Assembly: GCF_000733845.1 (NCBI RefSeq)
Contig: NZ_JPOI01000001.1
Location: 3,101,001-3,165,000 of the forward strand
Length of the DNA stretch: 64,000 nt
Direction: 5' to 3'
Origin: Geobacillus vulcani PSS1
GTDB lineage: Bacteria; Bacillota; Bacilli; Bacillales; Anoxybacillaceae
Positions 39,257-47,279 of the stretch are shown here, in pieces. Under the pieces are notes generated by a model that saw nothing but the letters and a program-made list of their open reading frames with translations, ran no database searches and was not told where the DNA came from. The translations under genes and the position numbers were made by a program. How positions within the stretch are numbered: the first letter of the stretch is position 1; each line of letters opens with the position of its first letter.

Positions 39257-40123
39257 TTACATAAACTCCGCCATAAGTTCAGCGAACTTTTCTTTGCTTA
39301 TTTTCAGCTCCGCCTCAGCAAGCGGTGCTTCGCTGTAGCCCGGCACAAGCTCTTGATACGACTTTTGTTCTTTGTTTTGATAAATGATCCCGGTGACGAG
39401 CCCATCGTATTTCATGACCGTCTGCATCGCCATCTCCCTATCGGACGGGTCGTATCCTTCGATGTCGCTGACCTTGACGAGCCGCTCTTTGAACCACTCG
39501 TACGTATTCACTTTGTTGTACGTCACGCACGGGCTGAAGACGTTGATGAACGCAAATCCTTTATGCTTGACGCCTTCTTCAATCAAGCTCGTTAATTCTT
39601 TCAAATCGCTTGAGAAGCCTTGGGCGATAAACGTCGCTCCGGCGCTTAACGCGATCTCGAGCGGCGACAATGCCGGCTCGATCGATCCGTGCGGCGTGCT
39701 TTTTGTTTGGAAACCGGCAGCGCTGCGCGGCGATGTTTGTCCTTTCGTCAGCCCGTAAATTTGGTTGTCCATGACAATGTATGTGATGTCGATGTTGCGG
39801 CGAATGGCATGAACCGTGTGCCCCATGCCGATGGCAAACCCGTCGCCATCCCCGCCGGCGGCGATGACCGTCAAATCGCGGTTTGCCATTTTCACTCCTT
39901 GCGCCAGCGGCAGAACGCGGCCGTGCGTGCCATGGAAGCCGTAAGAGTGAATGTAGCCGGAAATGCGGCCTGAGCAGCCGATTCCGGAAATGACCGCCAG
40001 CTCGTGCGGCTCCAACCCGAGATTGGCAGCCGCGCGCTGGATGGCCGCTTGCACGGAAAAGTCGCCGCAGCCCGGACACCAGTTTGGCTTCACATCATTG
40101 CGGAAATCTTTAAAGGTGGCCAT
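39257..40123 (-). CDS. korB: 2-oxoacid:ferredoxin oxidoreductase, beta subunit
   Basis: This thiamine-diphosphate subunit oxidatively decarboxylates a 2-oxoacid (2-oxoglutarate, pyruvate or branched-chain) to acyl-CoA, reducing ferredoxin. The 288 aa begin MATFKDFRNDVKPNWCPGCG, with Cys16 and Cys19 as cluster ligands and a later cysteine in SGIGCSGR, and show the cofactor motif GGDGDGFAIG followed by N in MDNQIYGLTKGQTSP. That Q-T-S-P segment is typical of the alpha-beta two-subunit type. ATG at 40123 with AAGGAGT; the start lies inside the end of korA (34-base overlap). Confidence 0.9.
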   Translation of the reverse strand: MATFKDFRNDVKPNWCPGCGDFSVQAAIQRAAANLGLEPHELAVISGIGCSGRISGYIHSYGFHGTHGRVLPLAQGVKMANRDLTVIAAGGDGDGFAIGMGHTVHAIRRNIDITYIVMDNQIYGLTKGQTSPRSAAGFQTKSTPHGSIEPALSPLEIALSAGATFIAQGFSSDLKELTSLIEEGVKHKGFAFINVFSPCVTYNKVNTYEWFKERLVKVSDIEGYDPSDREMAMQTVMKYDGLVTGIIYQNKEQKSYQELVPGYSEAPLAEAELKISKEKFAELMAEFM

Positions 40124-41862
40124 TGCGCTAACAACTCCTTGCATTTAGTATAGACGTCGCCCGGCAAGAACGGATTGCCGTCGAATTTTAAGACGCTGGC
40201 CATTTTATCGGCATGCCCAACGTTCATTTTCAACAAGCTGGCCAATTGTCCGGTCGCGTTTTGCTCGACGACGACGACCCGCTTTGCTTTTTCGACAAGC
40301 GGCCGCACGTCGTCAACCGGGAACGGATGAAGCAGGCGGATATGCGCATGGTTGACTTTGACGCCGTCTTGCTCGAGCCGCTCCATCGCTTCTTCAATCG
40401 CTCCGCGCGTCGATAAAAAGCCAACAAGGAGCAAATCCGGTTCCTCGTGGCGGAGTTGTTTGTGGACCGGCGTCGGGAAATGAATGTGCTCAAGTTTGCG
40501 CATCCGTTTTTCCATTTGCGCCCGGCGGTTCGCCGCCGTCTCTGACGGGCGGCCTGTTTCGGCATGTTCGACCCCGGTGACATGGTGGATGCCGTATTTC
40601 GTCCCCGGCAGCACCCGCGGCGAAACGCCGTCCGGCGTCAGTTCATACCGTTTGAAATTGTCTTTGTCTGGAAGCGGCGGCAGTTCTCCGTTCACCAGTT
40701 TGCCGCGGCGGATCTCAATTCGATCGTAATCAAGCGGTTCGACCGTCTGCTTCCCGAGCGACAGCTGCAAATCCGACAGAAAAATGACCGGGCATTGGTA
40801 TTCCTCAGCTAAGTTGAACGCTTCCGCCATATCGTAAAACGCTTCTTCGACCGTGCTTGGCGCCATGACAATTTTGGGAATTTCCCCGTGTGTGCCATAG
40901 ATCATCGCGAGCAAATCGGACTGCTCTTGCTTTGTCGGCAAGCCGGTGCTTGGACCGCCTCGTTGCGTGTCAACCACCACAAGCGGTGTTTCCGTCATCC
41001 CAGCTAGTCCAATCGCTTCGGCCATAAGCGACAACCCCGGTCCGGCGGAAGCGGTGAACGCCCGCACACCCGCATAGTTGGCGCCGATCGCCATCGTACA
41101 GGCTGCGATTTCATCTTCTGTCTGGATGACCGCGCCCCCAAAATCGGGCAGCTTTTTAATTAAATATTCCATAATTTCCGAAGCCGGGGTGATCGGATAG
41201 GCAGCCATAAAACGCGCCCCGCCGGCAATGGCGCCCAAGGCGATGGCGTCGTTGCCGATCATGAACATTCGCCGTTTGCCGTCGGCTTTGGCTAGTTTCA
41301 TCGTTTTCGTCGATCCATCAAGCTGCTCTTTCATATATTGCGCTCCAGCGCGAATCGCTTCCATGTTTTTCTCAACGACTTGCGCCCCTTTGCGCCCGAA
41401 TGTATCCACAACAACGCTTTCGAACACAGCAGCGTCCAAATCGAGCACCGCGCTCGTCGCACCGATGGCAACCATGTTTTTCATCAGCGGATTGCCAAGC
41501 TGTGTGGCGATATCGGTGAACGGGACGGCGTAAAGCGCCACTCCTTTTCCTTCCGGAATCAACGGATGGAATTTGGCGTCCGCAATGACGATGCCGCCGT
41601 CACGCAGCTCGTGGAAGTTGAAGTCGATTGTCTCTTGGTCGAACGCCACCAAGATGTCCAAATCATCAGCGACCGCCCGCACTGGTTTCGTGCTGACGCG
41701 AATTTTGTTGTTCGTATGACCCCCTTTGATGCGTGAAGAAAAATGGCGGTATCCATATAAGTAATATCCGAGACGGTTCAGCGCTGTGGAAAAAATTTCC
41801 CCTGTACTTTCAATTCCTTCCCCTTGCTGGCCGCCTACCTTCCATGACAGCTGTTCGATCAT
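40090..41862 (-). CDS. korA: 2-oxoacid:ferredoxin oxidoreductase, fused gamma-alpha subunit
   Basis: The 590 aa join a gamma domain (about residues 1-185, VGGQQGEGIESTGEIFSTALN) to an alpha domain starting near 200, with the diagnostic YPITPASE motif at residues 222-229 that binds the 2-oxoacid carboxylate. The fusion is normal for the two-subunit enzymes of archaea, actinobacteria and bacilli. No dedicated ferredoxin gene is nearby. The 2-oxoglutarate symbol is used by convention; substrate range cannot be read from the sequence. Start ATG without a strong site. It precedes korB in the same operon. Confidence 0.9.
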   Translation of the reverse strand: MIEQLSWKVGGQQGEGIESTGEIFSTALNRLGYYLYGYRHFSSRIKGGHTNNKIRVSTKPVRAVADDLDILVAFDQETIDFNFHELRDGGIVIADAKFHPLIPEGKGVALYAVPFTDIATQLGNPLMKNMVAIGATSAVLDLDAAVFESVVVDTFGRKGAQVVEKNMEAIRAGAQYMKEQLDGSTKTMKLAKADGKRRMFMIGNDAIALGAIAGGARFMAAYPITPASEIMEYLIKKLPDFGGAVIQTEDEIAACTMAIGANYAGVRAFTASAGPGLSLMAEAIGLAGMTETPLVVVDTQRGGPSTGLPTKQEQSDLLAMIYGTHGEIPKIVMAPSTVEEAFYDMAEAFNLAEEYQCPVIFLSDLQLSLGKQTVEPLDYDRIEIRRGKLVNGELPPLPDKDNFKRYELTPDGVSPRVLPGTKYGIHHVTGVEHAETGRPSETAANRRAQMEKRMRKLEHIHFPTPVHKQLRHEEPDLLLVGFLSTRGAIEEAMERLEQDGVKVNHAHIRLLHPFPVDDVRPLVEKAKRVVVVEQNATGQLASLLKMNVGHADKMASVLKFDGNPFLPGDVYTKCKELLAQWPPLKISAMM

Positions 41863-42017
41863 GCATTACACCCCTTTATATTCACTCCAGCCTTTCGCTA
41901 CTATTGTACCACTTTTCTGACAAGGAAACTACCATTTTGAACGCCTTTTTCAGCCGGCGCCGCGGATGCCCTGTCTTCTATTCTAGGATACGCAGAGCCG
42001 ATACTCAGTGATATTCG

Positions 42018-42941
42018 TCACTCCGGCAAATGGGCGTAGAAGTTGCCAAATAAAAAGCGGGATACTTGCTCGGCGGAGTAATGCTTGTACAACTCGTTGA
42101 CAAGCCGCGCATATTCCCTTACCGTTCCAAGGCCGGCGACCGTCTCCGTGATGCCATCGAAGTCGGAACCAAACCCAACATTGTTTTCCCCCCCGAGCGC
42201 GCATATATGGTCGAGATGGCGAAGGACATCAGCGATCATCGCCTCGTTTTTCTTCGCCGTCAAAAAATATGGAACGAAATTAATGCCGATCATGCCATCT
42301 TTTTCGATCAACGCTTTGACTTGCTCGTCGGTTAGGTTGCGTGGATGTGGGCATAAACGATGTACGTTGGAATGAGAAGCGATGGGGAACCGAGCCATCT
42401 CGATGACATCCCAAAACGCTTTCTCCGATAAATGGGACACATCGACCCATCGTTTTGCTTCATTAAGAAGTGCAACGACTTGCCGGCCAAACGCCGTCAG
42501 CCCGGCGCCGCGCTTCTCCCACGCCCCGTCAGCGACAGCGTTTGGGAAGTTCCACGTCAACCCGACGGAAGCGACGCCAAGCCGAAGGAGCGTCTTCAGC
42601 TTGACAAGGTTCGAGCCGATCGCGTCACATCCTTCAAGCGTCAACATAGCACCGATCTCCCCTTCTTTCAGGGACGCGATATCATGTTTGGTCCGCACGA
42701 ACTTCATGGACGGAAACTCCTCGATCACACGGGCAAAGAAGATATCCACCATCTCGAGCGCCACCGTGAACCGCGCTTCCTCGGGCACCGTTTCTGGTAT
42801 GTAGATGGCAAAGCATTGCACTTTCACCCCTGCTTCCGCCATCCCAGAAAGGGTGACGTGAAGTGAAGCTCCGTCGTAAAACGACAGGGACCGATCTAGC
42901 CATAACTTCATCAACACATCGCAATGGGCATCGAAGATCAT
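42018..42941 (-). CDS. Membrane dipeptidase-like peptidase (M19 family)
   Basis: This is a binuclear zinc dipeptidase of the amidohydrolase fold, related to renal dipeptidase. The 307 aa show metal ligands in the N-terminal FDAHCDVL (His6, Asp8), the bridging glutamate in MLTLEGCDA, histidines in VSHLSE and ASHSNVH, and an aspartate in FGSDFDGI. No signal peptide or anchor is visible, so it is probably cytoplasmic and turns over dipeptides, possibly including D-amino-acid ones. Start ATG at 42941 with GGGGGGAA; the frame is open 20 codons upstream without homology. It is separated from spoVS by a terminator. Confidence 0.9.
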   Translation of the reverse strand: MIFDAHCDVLMKLWLDRSLSFYDGASLHVTLSGMAEAGVKVQCFAIYIPETVPEEARFTVALEMVDIFFARVIEEFPSMKFVRTKHDIASLKEGEIGAMLTLEGCDAIGSNLVKLKTLLRLGVASVGLTWNFPNAVADGAWEKRGAGLTAFGRQVVALLNEAKRWVDVSHLSEKAFWDVIEMARFPIASHSNVHRLCPHPRNLTDEQVKALIEKDGMIGINFVPYFLTAKKNEAMIADVLRHLDHICALGGENNVGFGSDFDGITETVAGLGTVREYARLVNELYKHYSAEQVSRFLFGNFYAHLPE

Positions 42942-42963
42942 TCCGTTCCCCCCTTGAAAAAGC

Positions 42964-43009
42964 AAAAATAACCTGCCTGCCTTCGCAGCCGAAGGCGCCA
43001 ACAGGTTAT
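42964..43009 (-). terminator. Rho-independent terminator after spoVS
   Basis: On the minus strand ATAACCTG (43002-43009) pairs with CAGGTTAT (42968-42975), with an inner CCTTCGG...GAAGG stem, followed by TTTTTG. It also marks the start of the separate dipeptidase transcript. Confidence 0.82.
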
Positions 43010-43033
43010 GATCATCATTGTCTGATCATCCAG

Positions 43034-43294
43034 TTAACGAGGTTCGACAATCAATTTGATCGCTGTCCGCTCTTCCCCATCGATGATAATATCCGTAAAC
43101 GCCGGAATGCAAATCAAGTCCATGCCGCTCGGTGCCACAAACCCTCGTGCGATCGCTACTGCTTTAACGGCTTGGTTCAATGCACCTGCGCCGATCGCTT
43201 GAATTTCCGCTGCGCCGCGCTCGCGCAACACACCGGCCAGGGCACCAGCTACAGAGTTCGGATTCGATTTTGCTGAAACTTTTAATATTTCCAT
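43034..43294 (-). CDS. spoVS: Stage V sporulation protein S
   Basis: SpoVS is a small Alba-fold protein required for coat assembly and spore maturation, probably nucleic-acid-binding. The 86 aa (MEILKVSAKSNPNSVAGALA, AIGAGALNQAVKAVAIARGF) are almost invariant across Bacillaceae, so the call is firm. GAGGGAGGAG precedes the ATG. A SigH-type promoter lies upstream, matching the known SigH control of spoVS. Confidence 0.97.
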   Translation of the reverse strand: MEILKVSAKSNPNSVAGALAGVLRERGAAEIQAIGAGALNQAVKAVAIARGFVAPSGMDLICIPAFTDIIIDGEERTAIKLIVEPR

Positions 43295-43354
43295 TCCTAG
43301 CTCCTCCCTCGATTCCTTGGAAAATGATTTCGGTAAAAGGTCTTCATTGTAACT

Positions 43355-43383
43355 ATATTCACTGTTTCGACAATTATTCCTGC
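43355..43383 (-). promoter_or_regulatory. SigH promoter of spoVS
   Basis: On the minus strand GCAGGAATA (43375-43383) fits RNAGGAWWW and AGTGAATAT (43355-43363) fits RNNGAATWW perfectly, with an 11-base spacer. It ends 60 bases before the spoVS start. Confidence 0.75.
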
Positions 43384-43422
43384 ATGGGAGGAGGACATTT
43401 TAAAAAATTTTCAAAAGATGGA

Positions 43423-44217
43423 CTATTCAAAATAAGGGTGGTCATCGTTAATGATCAACCGTTCAATGCGCAACGCCCGTCCGCTTTTTTCGTCTATATC
43501 AACAAAGACGGCGTTCAATTGGCTTCTTCCTTCCTTGACGCCGAAACGAACCGGCAGCCCGGTTAAAAATTTGCGCAGCACCGCCTCTCGATCGACGCCC
43601 AAAATACCGTCGTATGGACCGGTCATGCCAACGTCGGTAATGTACGCCGTCCCTCTTGGCAAAATGCGGTTATCAGCCGTTTGAACGTGTGTATGCGTGC
43701 CGATGACCGCGGACACGCGGCCGTCTAAGTACCAGCCCATTGCCTGTTTTTCGCTCGTCGCCTCGGCGTGGAAATCGACGATGATGACCGGCGTGCGCGC
43801 GGAGGCGGCGGCGATCAGCTCGTCCGCCTTTTGAAACGGGCAGTCAATCGCCGGCAAAAACGCCCTCCCTTGCAAATTGATGATCGCCGCTTCGCCATGC
43901 TCGGTCGGCACAAAGACGATGCCTTTTCCCGGCGTGCCCGGCGGGTAATTCGCCGGGCGGATCAGCGCCTTCGCCTGATCGATAAACTCAAAAATATCGC
44001 GTTTGTCCCATGCGTGATTGCCCAACGTGATGACATGAGCCCCCCAAGCGAGAAGCGCCCGGTAAATCGGTTCGGTGATTCCTTTCCCGCCGGCGGCATT
44101 TTCGCCGTTGATCACAACGACGTCCGGCCGATGCTTTTCCTTCAGCTTTGGCAAATAGTGCTCCACCATTTTTTGCCCCGGCGAACCGACGACGTCGCCG
44201 ATAAATAAAATTCTCAT
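43423..44217 (-). CDS. ymdB: YmdB metallophosphoesterase
   Basis: YmdB is a calcineurin-like phosphodiesterase reported to hydrolyse 2',3'-cyclic nucleotides and to influence biofilm/motility decisions. The 264 aa start MRILFIGDVVGSPGQK and show the dimetal motifs GD, NGENAAGG, GNHAWDKRD, FHAEATSEK and GTHTHVQTAD. The ATG at 44217 with AAAGGGATCAGGG is used; the frame is open 31 codons upstream without homology. It follows rny by about 100 bases, the B. subtilis rny-ymdB-spoVS order. The rny terminator lies between them. Confidence 0.94.
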   Translation of the reverse strand: MRILFIGDVVGSPGQKMVEHYLPKLKEKHRPDVVVINGENAAGGKGITEPIYRALLAWGAHVITLGNHAWDKRDIFEFIDQAKALIRPANYPPGTPGKGIVFVPTEHGEAAIINLQGRAFLPAIDCPFQKADELIAAASARTPVIIVDFHAEATSEKQAMGWYLDGRVSAVIGTHTHVQTADNRILPRGTAYITDVGMTGPYDGILGVDREAVLRKFLTGLPVRFGVKEGRSQLNAVFVDIDEKSGRALRIERLIINDDHPYFE

Positions 44218-44292
44218 CCCTGATCCCTTTCTAAACGAAAAATATCCCCTTGCGCCCATCTCCGCATCGTTATACCCTCCTATTTTACGCAC

Positions 44293-44320
44293 AAAAAAAG
44301 AAAGTGGCAATAGCCACTTT
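44293..44320 (-). terminator. Rho-independent terminator after rny
   Basis: On the minus strand AAAGTGGC pairs with GCCACTTT around a four-base loop and is followed by CTTTTTTTG. The upstream arm touches the rny stop codon at 44319-44321. Confidence 0.88.
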
Positions 44321-45875
44321 ATTTCGCGTATTCAACGGCCCGCGTTTCACGGATGACCGTCACTTTAATATGGCCCGGGTAATCAAGCTCTTCTTCGATC
44401 CGTTTGCGGATATCACGCGCCAGCCGGTGCGCTTCCAAATCGTCGATCATATCCGGTTTGACCATAATGCGCACTTCACGCCCCGCTTGAATGGCGTACG
44501 ATTTTTCAACACCTTCGTACGATTCGGCAATTTCTTCAAGCTTCTCTAGACGACGGATATAGTTTTCCAGCGTTTCGCTGCGCGCTCCCGGCCGCGCCGC
44601 CGACAGCGCATCGGCCGCCGCGACGAGCACAGCGATGACCGACGTCGGTTCCGTATCGCCATGATGGGAGGCGATGCTGTTGATGACGACTGGATGTTCT
44701 TTATACTTCGTCGCCAGCTCAACGCCGATTTCCACATGGCTCCCTTCCACTTCGTGGTCGATCGCCTTGCCGATGTCATGAAGCAAGCCGGCCCGGCGCG
44801 CCAGCATTTCGTCCTCCCCAAGCTCGGCCGCCATTAGTCCGGCTAAAAACGCCACTTCCACCGAATGTTTTAAGACGTTTTGTCCGTAGCTCGTTCGGAA
44901 TTTGAGCCGCCCTAAAATTTTGATCAAATCCGGATGCAAGCCGTGAACACCGACTTCAAACGTCGTCTGTTCGCCGACTTCGCGGATATGCTCATCCACT
45001 TCGCGACGCGCCTTTTCGACCATTTCCTCAATGCGCGCTGGATGGATGCGGCCATCTTGCACAAGCTTATCGAGCGCGATGCGCGCCGTCTCACGGCGAA
45101 TCGGGTCAAATCCGGACAAAATGACCGCTTCCGGCGTATCGTCGATGATCAAATCGATGCCGGTCAACGTCTCGAGCGTGCGAATGTTCCGCCCTTCGCG
45201 CCCGATGATCCGCCCTTTCATTTCGTCGTTTGGCAAATTGACGACGGAAACAGTCGTTTCGGCGACATGATCGGCAGCGCAACGTTGGATAGCAAGCGAC
45301 AAAATCGCCTTCGCCCGTTTGTCTGCCTCCTCTTTCGCCCGCGTTTCCGCCTCTTTGATCATCATCGCAATCTCATGCGACAGTTCTTTCTCCACGCGCT
45401 CTAAAATGAGCTGGCGGGCATCGTCGCGCGTCAGGCCGGAAATGCGTTCCAGTTCGGCTTGTTGTTGTTTGACGAGCGCTTCCACTTTGCTTTCCATTTG
45501 TTCAATATGCTGTTGTCTTTCGTTCAACGCTTCTTCCTTTGCCTCAAGCAACGCCTCACGTTTGTTGAGCGCTTCATCTTTGCGGTCGAGATTTTCCTCC
45601 TTTTGCATCAGGCGGTTTTCTTGTTTTTGGAGTTCGCTTCTCCGGTCGCGGATATCACGCTCCGCCTCCGTACGCAGTTTATGAATCTCGTCTTTCGCTT
45701 CGAGAAGCGCCTCTTTTTTCAAGGCGTCCGCCTCGCGTTTCGCCTCCTCAATCAGCTGTTCGGCAGCGGCTTTCGCCCCGCCGATTTTCGCTTCGGCAAT
45801 CGATTTGCGAACAAAAAAGCCAACAACGGCACCAATGACTAAGGCAAGCAAAGCGGAGATGATGATCGAACCCAT
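44319..45875 (-). CDS. rny: Ribonuclease Y
   Basis: RNase Y is the membrane-anchored endonuclease that starts bulk mRNA decay in Firmicutes. The 518 aa have an N-terminal membrane helix ([22 protein letters not shown], residues 1-22), a long charged coiled coil (about 25-200), a KH domain ([19 protein letters not shown]) and an HD domain with the metal pair in [22 protein letters not shown] precedes the ATG at 45875. A SigA promoter lies about 195 bases upstream, leaving a structured leader. RicA, its specificity partner, is in the same window. Confidence 0.97.
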   Translation of the reverse strand: MGSIIISALLALVIGAVVGFFVRKSIAEAKIGGAKAAAEQLIEEAKREADALKKEALLEAKDEIHKLRTEAERDIRDRRSELQKQENRLMQKEENLDRKDEALNKREALLEAKEEALNERQQHIEQMESKVEALVKQQQAELERISGLTRDDARQLILERVEKELSHEIAMMIKEAETRAKEEADKRAKAILSLAIQRCAADHVAETTVSVVNLPNDEMKGRIIGREGRNIRTLETLTGIDLIIDDTPEAVILSGFDPIRRETARIALDKLVQDGRIHPARIEEMVEKARREVDEHIREVGEQTTFEVGVHGLHPDLIKILGRLKFRTSYGQNVLKHSVEVAFLAGLMAAELGEDEMLARRAGLLHDIGKAIDHEVEGSHVEIGVELATKYKEHPVVINSIASHHGDTEPTSVIAVLVAAADALSAARPGARSETLENYIRRLEKLEEIAESYEGVEKSYAIQAGREVRIMVKPDMIDDLEAHRLARDIRKRIEEELDYPGHIKVTVIRETRAVEYAK

Positions 45876-45999
45876 CGTTTCACCTCCTCTTGCTGTTCGG
45901 TTTCCTTTCGCTCTCTTCTCACCGCCATGACCGGCGCAGATGGACATTCCCGTTTTCAATCCATTAGCTCAGTCGCTTGGCATTGCAATCGCCCGCGCA

Positions 46000-46031
46000 G
46001 CCTTCCGCACGAAGGCGGTCCGCCGGCGGAC
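46000..46031 (-). other. Tandem hairpins in the rny leader
   Basis: GCCTTC (46000-46005) pairs with GAAGGC (46011-46016), and GTCCGCCGGCGGAC (46018-46031) is a perfect palindrome. Both fall within the predicted 5' leader of rny, about 125-155 bases before the start codon. A regulatory role is inferred only. Confidence 0.5.
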
Positions 46032-46070
46032 ACATGGCCCTGCCGCGCATATGGACAAATATACATGTTC

Positions 46071-46099
46071 ATTGTAAAGGCGGCAATAGGAATTGTCAA
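46071..46099 (-). promoter_or_regulatory. SigA promoter of rny
   Basis: On the minus strand a perfect TTGACA (46094-46099), a 17-base spacer and TACAAT (46071-46076). Confidence 0.8.
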
Positions 46100-46374
46100 G
46101 ATATTACACCGACGCGCCCCGGCCCTCGACTTTGACGGCGGGCGGACGCGTCTAGGAGGCTGGTGATTTACTCGCGCAACCGCTTCTCGGAATTGTTTCT
46201 CAAGTAGAAAAAACTTGTTGCATCAGCCTCTATGTTCACGCGTTCAATCGCCGATCAAGGCAAACAGCGGTTTTTCACCAACCTTCTAGAGGGTGACAAC
46301 GGAACAAGACCGTTCCGCCCACGACCCTTTTTGGGCTCACCGTCCTCTTTCTTCACAGGCGGCACGGATGGAAA
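46100..46374. other. Intergenic region between rny promoter and recA terminator
   Basis: About 275 bases with no gene. It contains the MITE-like inverted repeat at 46156-46230. In B. subtilis pbpX lies in this interval; no trace of it was recognised here. Confidence 0.5.
46156..46230. repeat. 75-bp MITE-like element with terminal inverted repeats
   Basis: GAGGCTGGTG (46156-46165) and CATCAGCCTC (46221-46230, GAGGCTGATG on the other strand) match in 9 of 10 bases. The interior holds a small hairpin, CAAGT/ACTTG at 46201-46217. Ends beginning GAGGCTG are common among transposon termini. No target duplication was evident and no second copy is in the window. Confidence 0.4.
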
Positions 46375-46405
46375 AAGGCGCCCCAGCCACTTGCCAGGAC
46401 GCCTT
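46375..46405 (-). terminator. Rho-independent terminator after recA
   Basis: On the minus strand AAGGCGTCCTGGC pairs with GCTGGGGCGCCTT around a short loop and is followed by TTTCC. It starts seven bases after the recA stop codon. Confidence 0.8.
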
Positions 46406-46411
46406 GTGCCG

Positions 46412-47166
46412 TTATTCTTCAAGCAATCCGAACCCGTCTTGCTGCGGTTCGCTCGTTCCCTCTTCGACATCGATGCCGTAATGCTGGCGGATGGCGCGGG
46501 CGATTTCATCGGCAATGTGCGGGTTTTCCTTCAAAAATTGCTTTGCGTTTTCCCGCCCTTGGCCAAGCCGCTCGTCTTTGTACGAATACCACGAACCGCT
46601 TTTTTGCACGATGTCCAATTCGGACGCCATGTCGATAATTTCCCCTTCGCGGGAAATGCCTTCACCGTACATAATGTCGACGTCAGCTGTTTTAAATGGC
46701 GGCGCAACTTTGTTTTTGACGACTTTGATTTTCGTCTTGTTGCCGACCATATCGTTGCCTTGCTTGATTTGCTCGGCGCGGCGCACCTCTAAGCGGACGG
46801 AAGCGTAAAACTTGAGCGCCCGCCCGCCTGGCGTCGTTTCCGGATTGCCAAACATGACGCCGACTTTTTCACGAATTTGGTTGATGAAGATGGCGATCGT
46901 TTTCGATTTGTTAATGGCGCCAGACAGCTTGCGAAGCGCCTGCGACATAAGCCGCGCTTGCAAGCCGACATGGGCGTCGCCCATCTCCCCTTCAATTTCC
47001 GCTTTCGGCACAAGCGCCGCCACCGAGTCGATGACGATAATATCGACCGCGCCGCTTCGCACGAGCGCTTCAGCGATTTCGAGCGCCTGCTCGCCCGTGT
47101 CAGGCTGGGAAAGCAGCAATTCATCGATATTGACCCCTAATTTTTGTGCGTAAATCGGATCGAGCG
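46412..47166 (-). CDS. recA: RecA, exon 2 (C-terminal 72%)
   Basis: Exon 2 begins with the last two bases of codon 97 (Ala) and continues [26 protein letters not shown] to the acidic C-terminus ending GFGLLEE. It carries the catalytic-loop region, Walker B ([12 protein letters not shown]), DNA-binding loop L1 ([20 protein letters not shown]) and L2 ([27 protein letters not shown]). The exon 1 and exon 2 lengths sum to 1044 bases, 348 codons in frame including the stop, giving a normal 347-residue RecA after splicing. Reading straight through the upstream boundary gives a non-RecA sequence. Confidence 0.96.
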
Positions 47167-47226
47167 ATAGCGATAGGTAACAGTCACCCTCAGCATTACC
47201 CGGAGGGGCTGTTTTCCCCCGCTTCA

Positions 47227-47262
47227 CACCGTGCATGCGAGTTTCCCCGCACACGGCGTTCC
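47227..47262 (-). ncRNA. Group II intron domain V
   Basis: On the minus strand the hairpin GAACGCCGTGTGCGGG-GAAA-CTCGCATGCACGGTGT has a GAAA tetraloop, a central bulge and a catalytic-triad-like CGC, which is the canonical domain V form. It is needed for splicing. Confidence 0.85.
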
Positions 47263-47279
47263 ATCGAGTACCCCGGCTA

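Noticed and set aside
42942..43001. Extended N-terminus of the M19 dipeptidase as a signal peptide
   Set aside because: The upstream codons overlap the spoVS terminator and the ribosome site fits the ATG at 42941.
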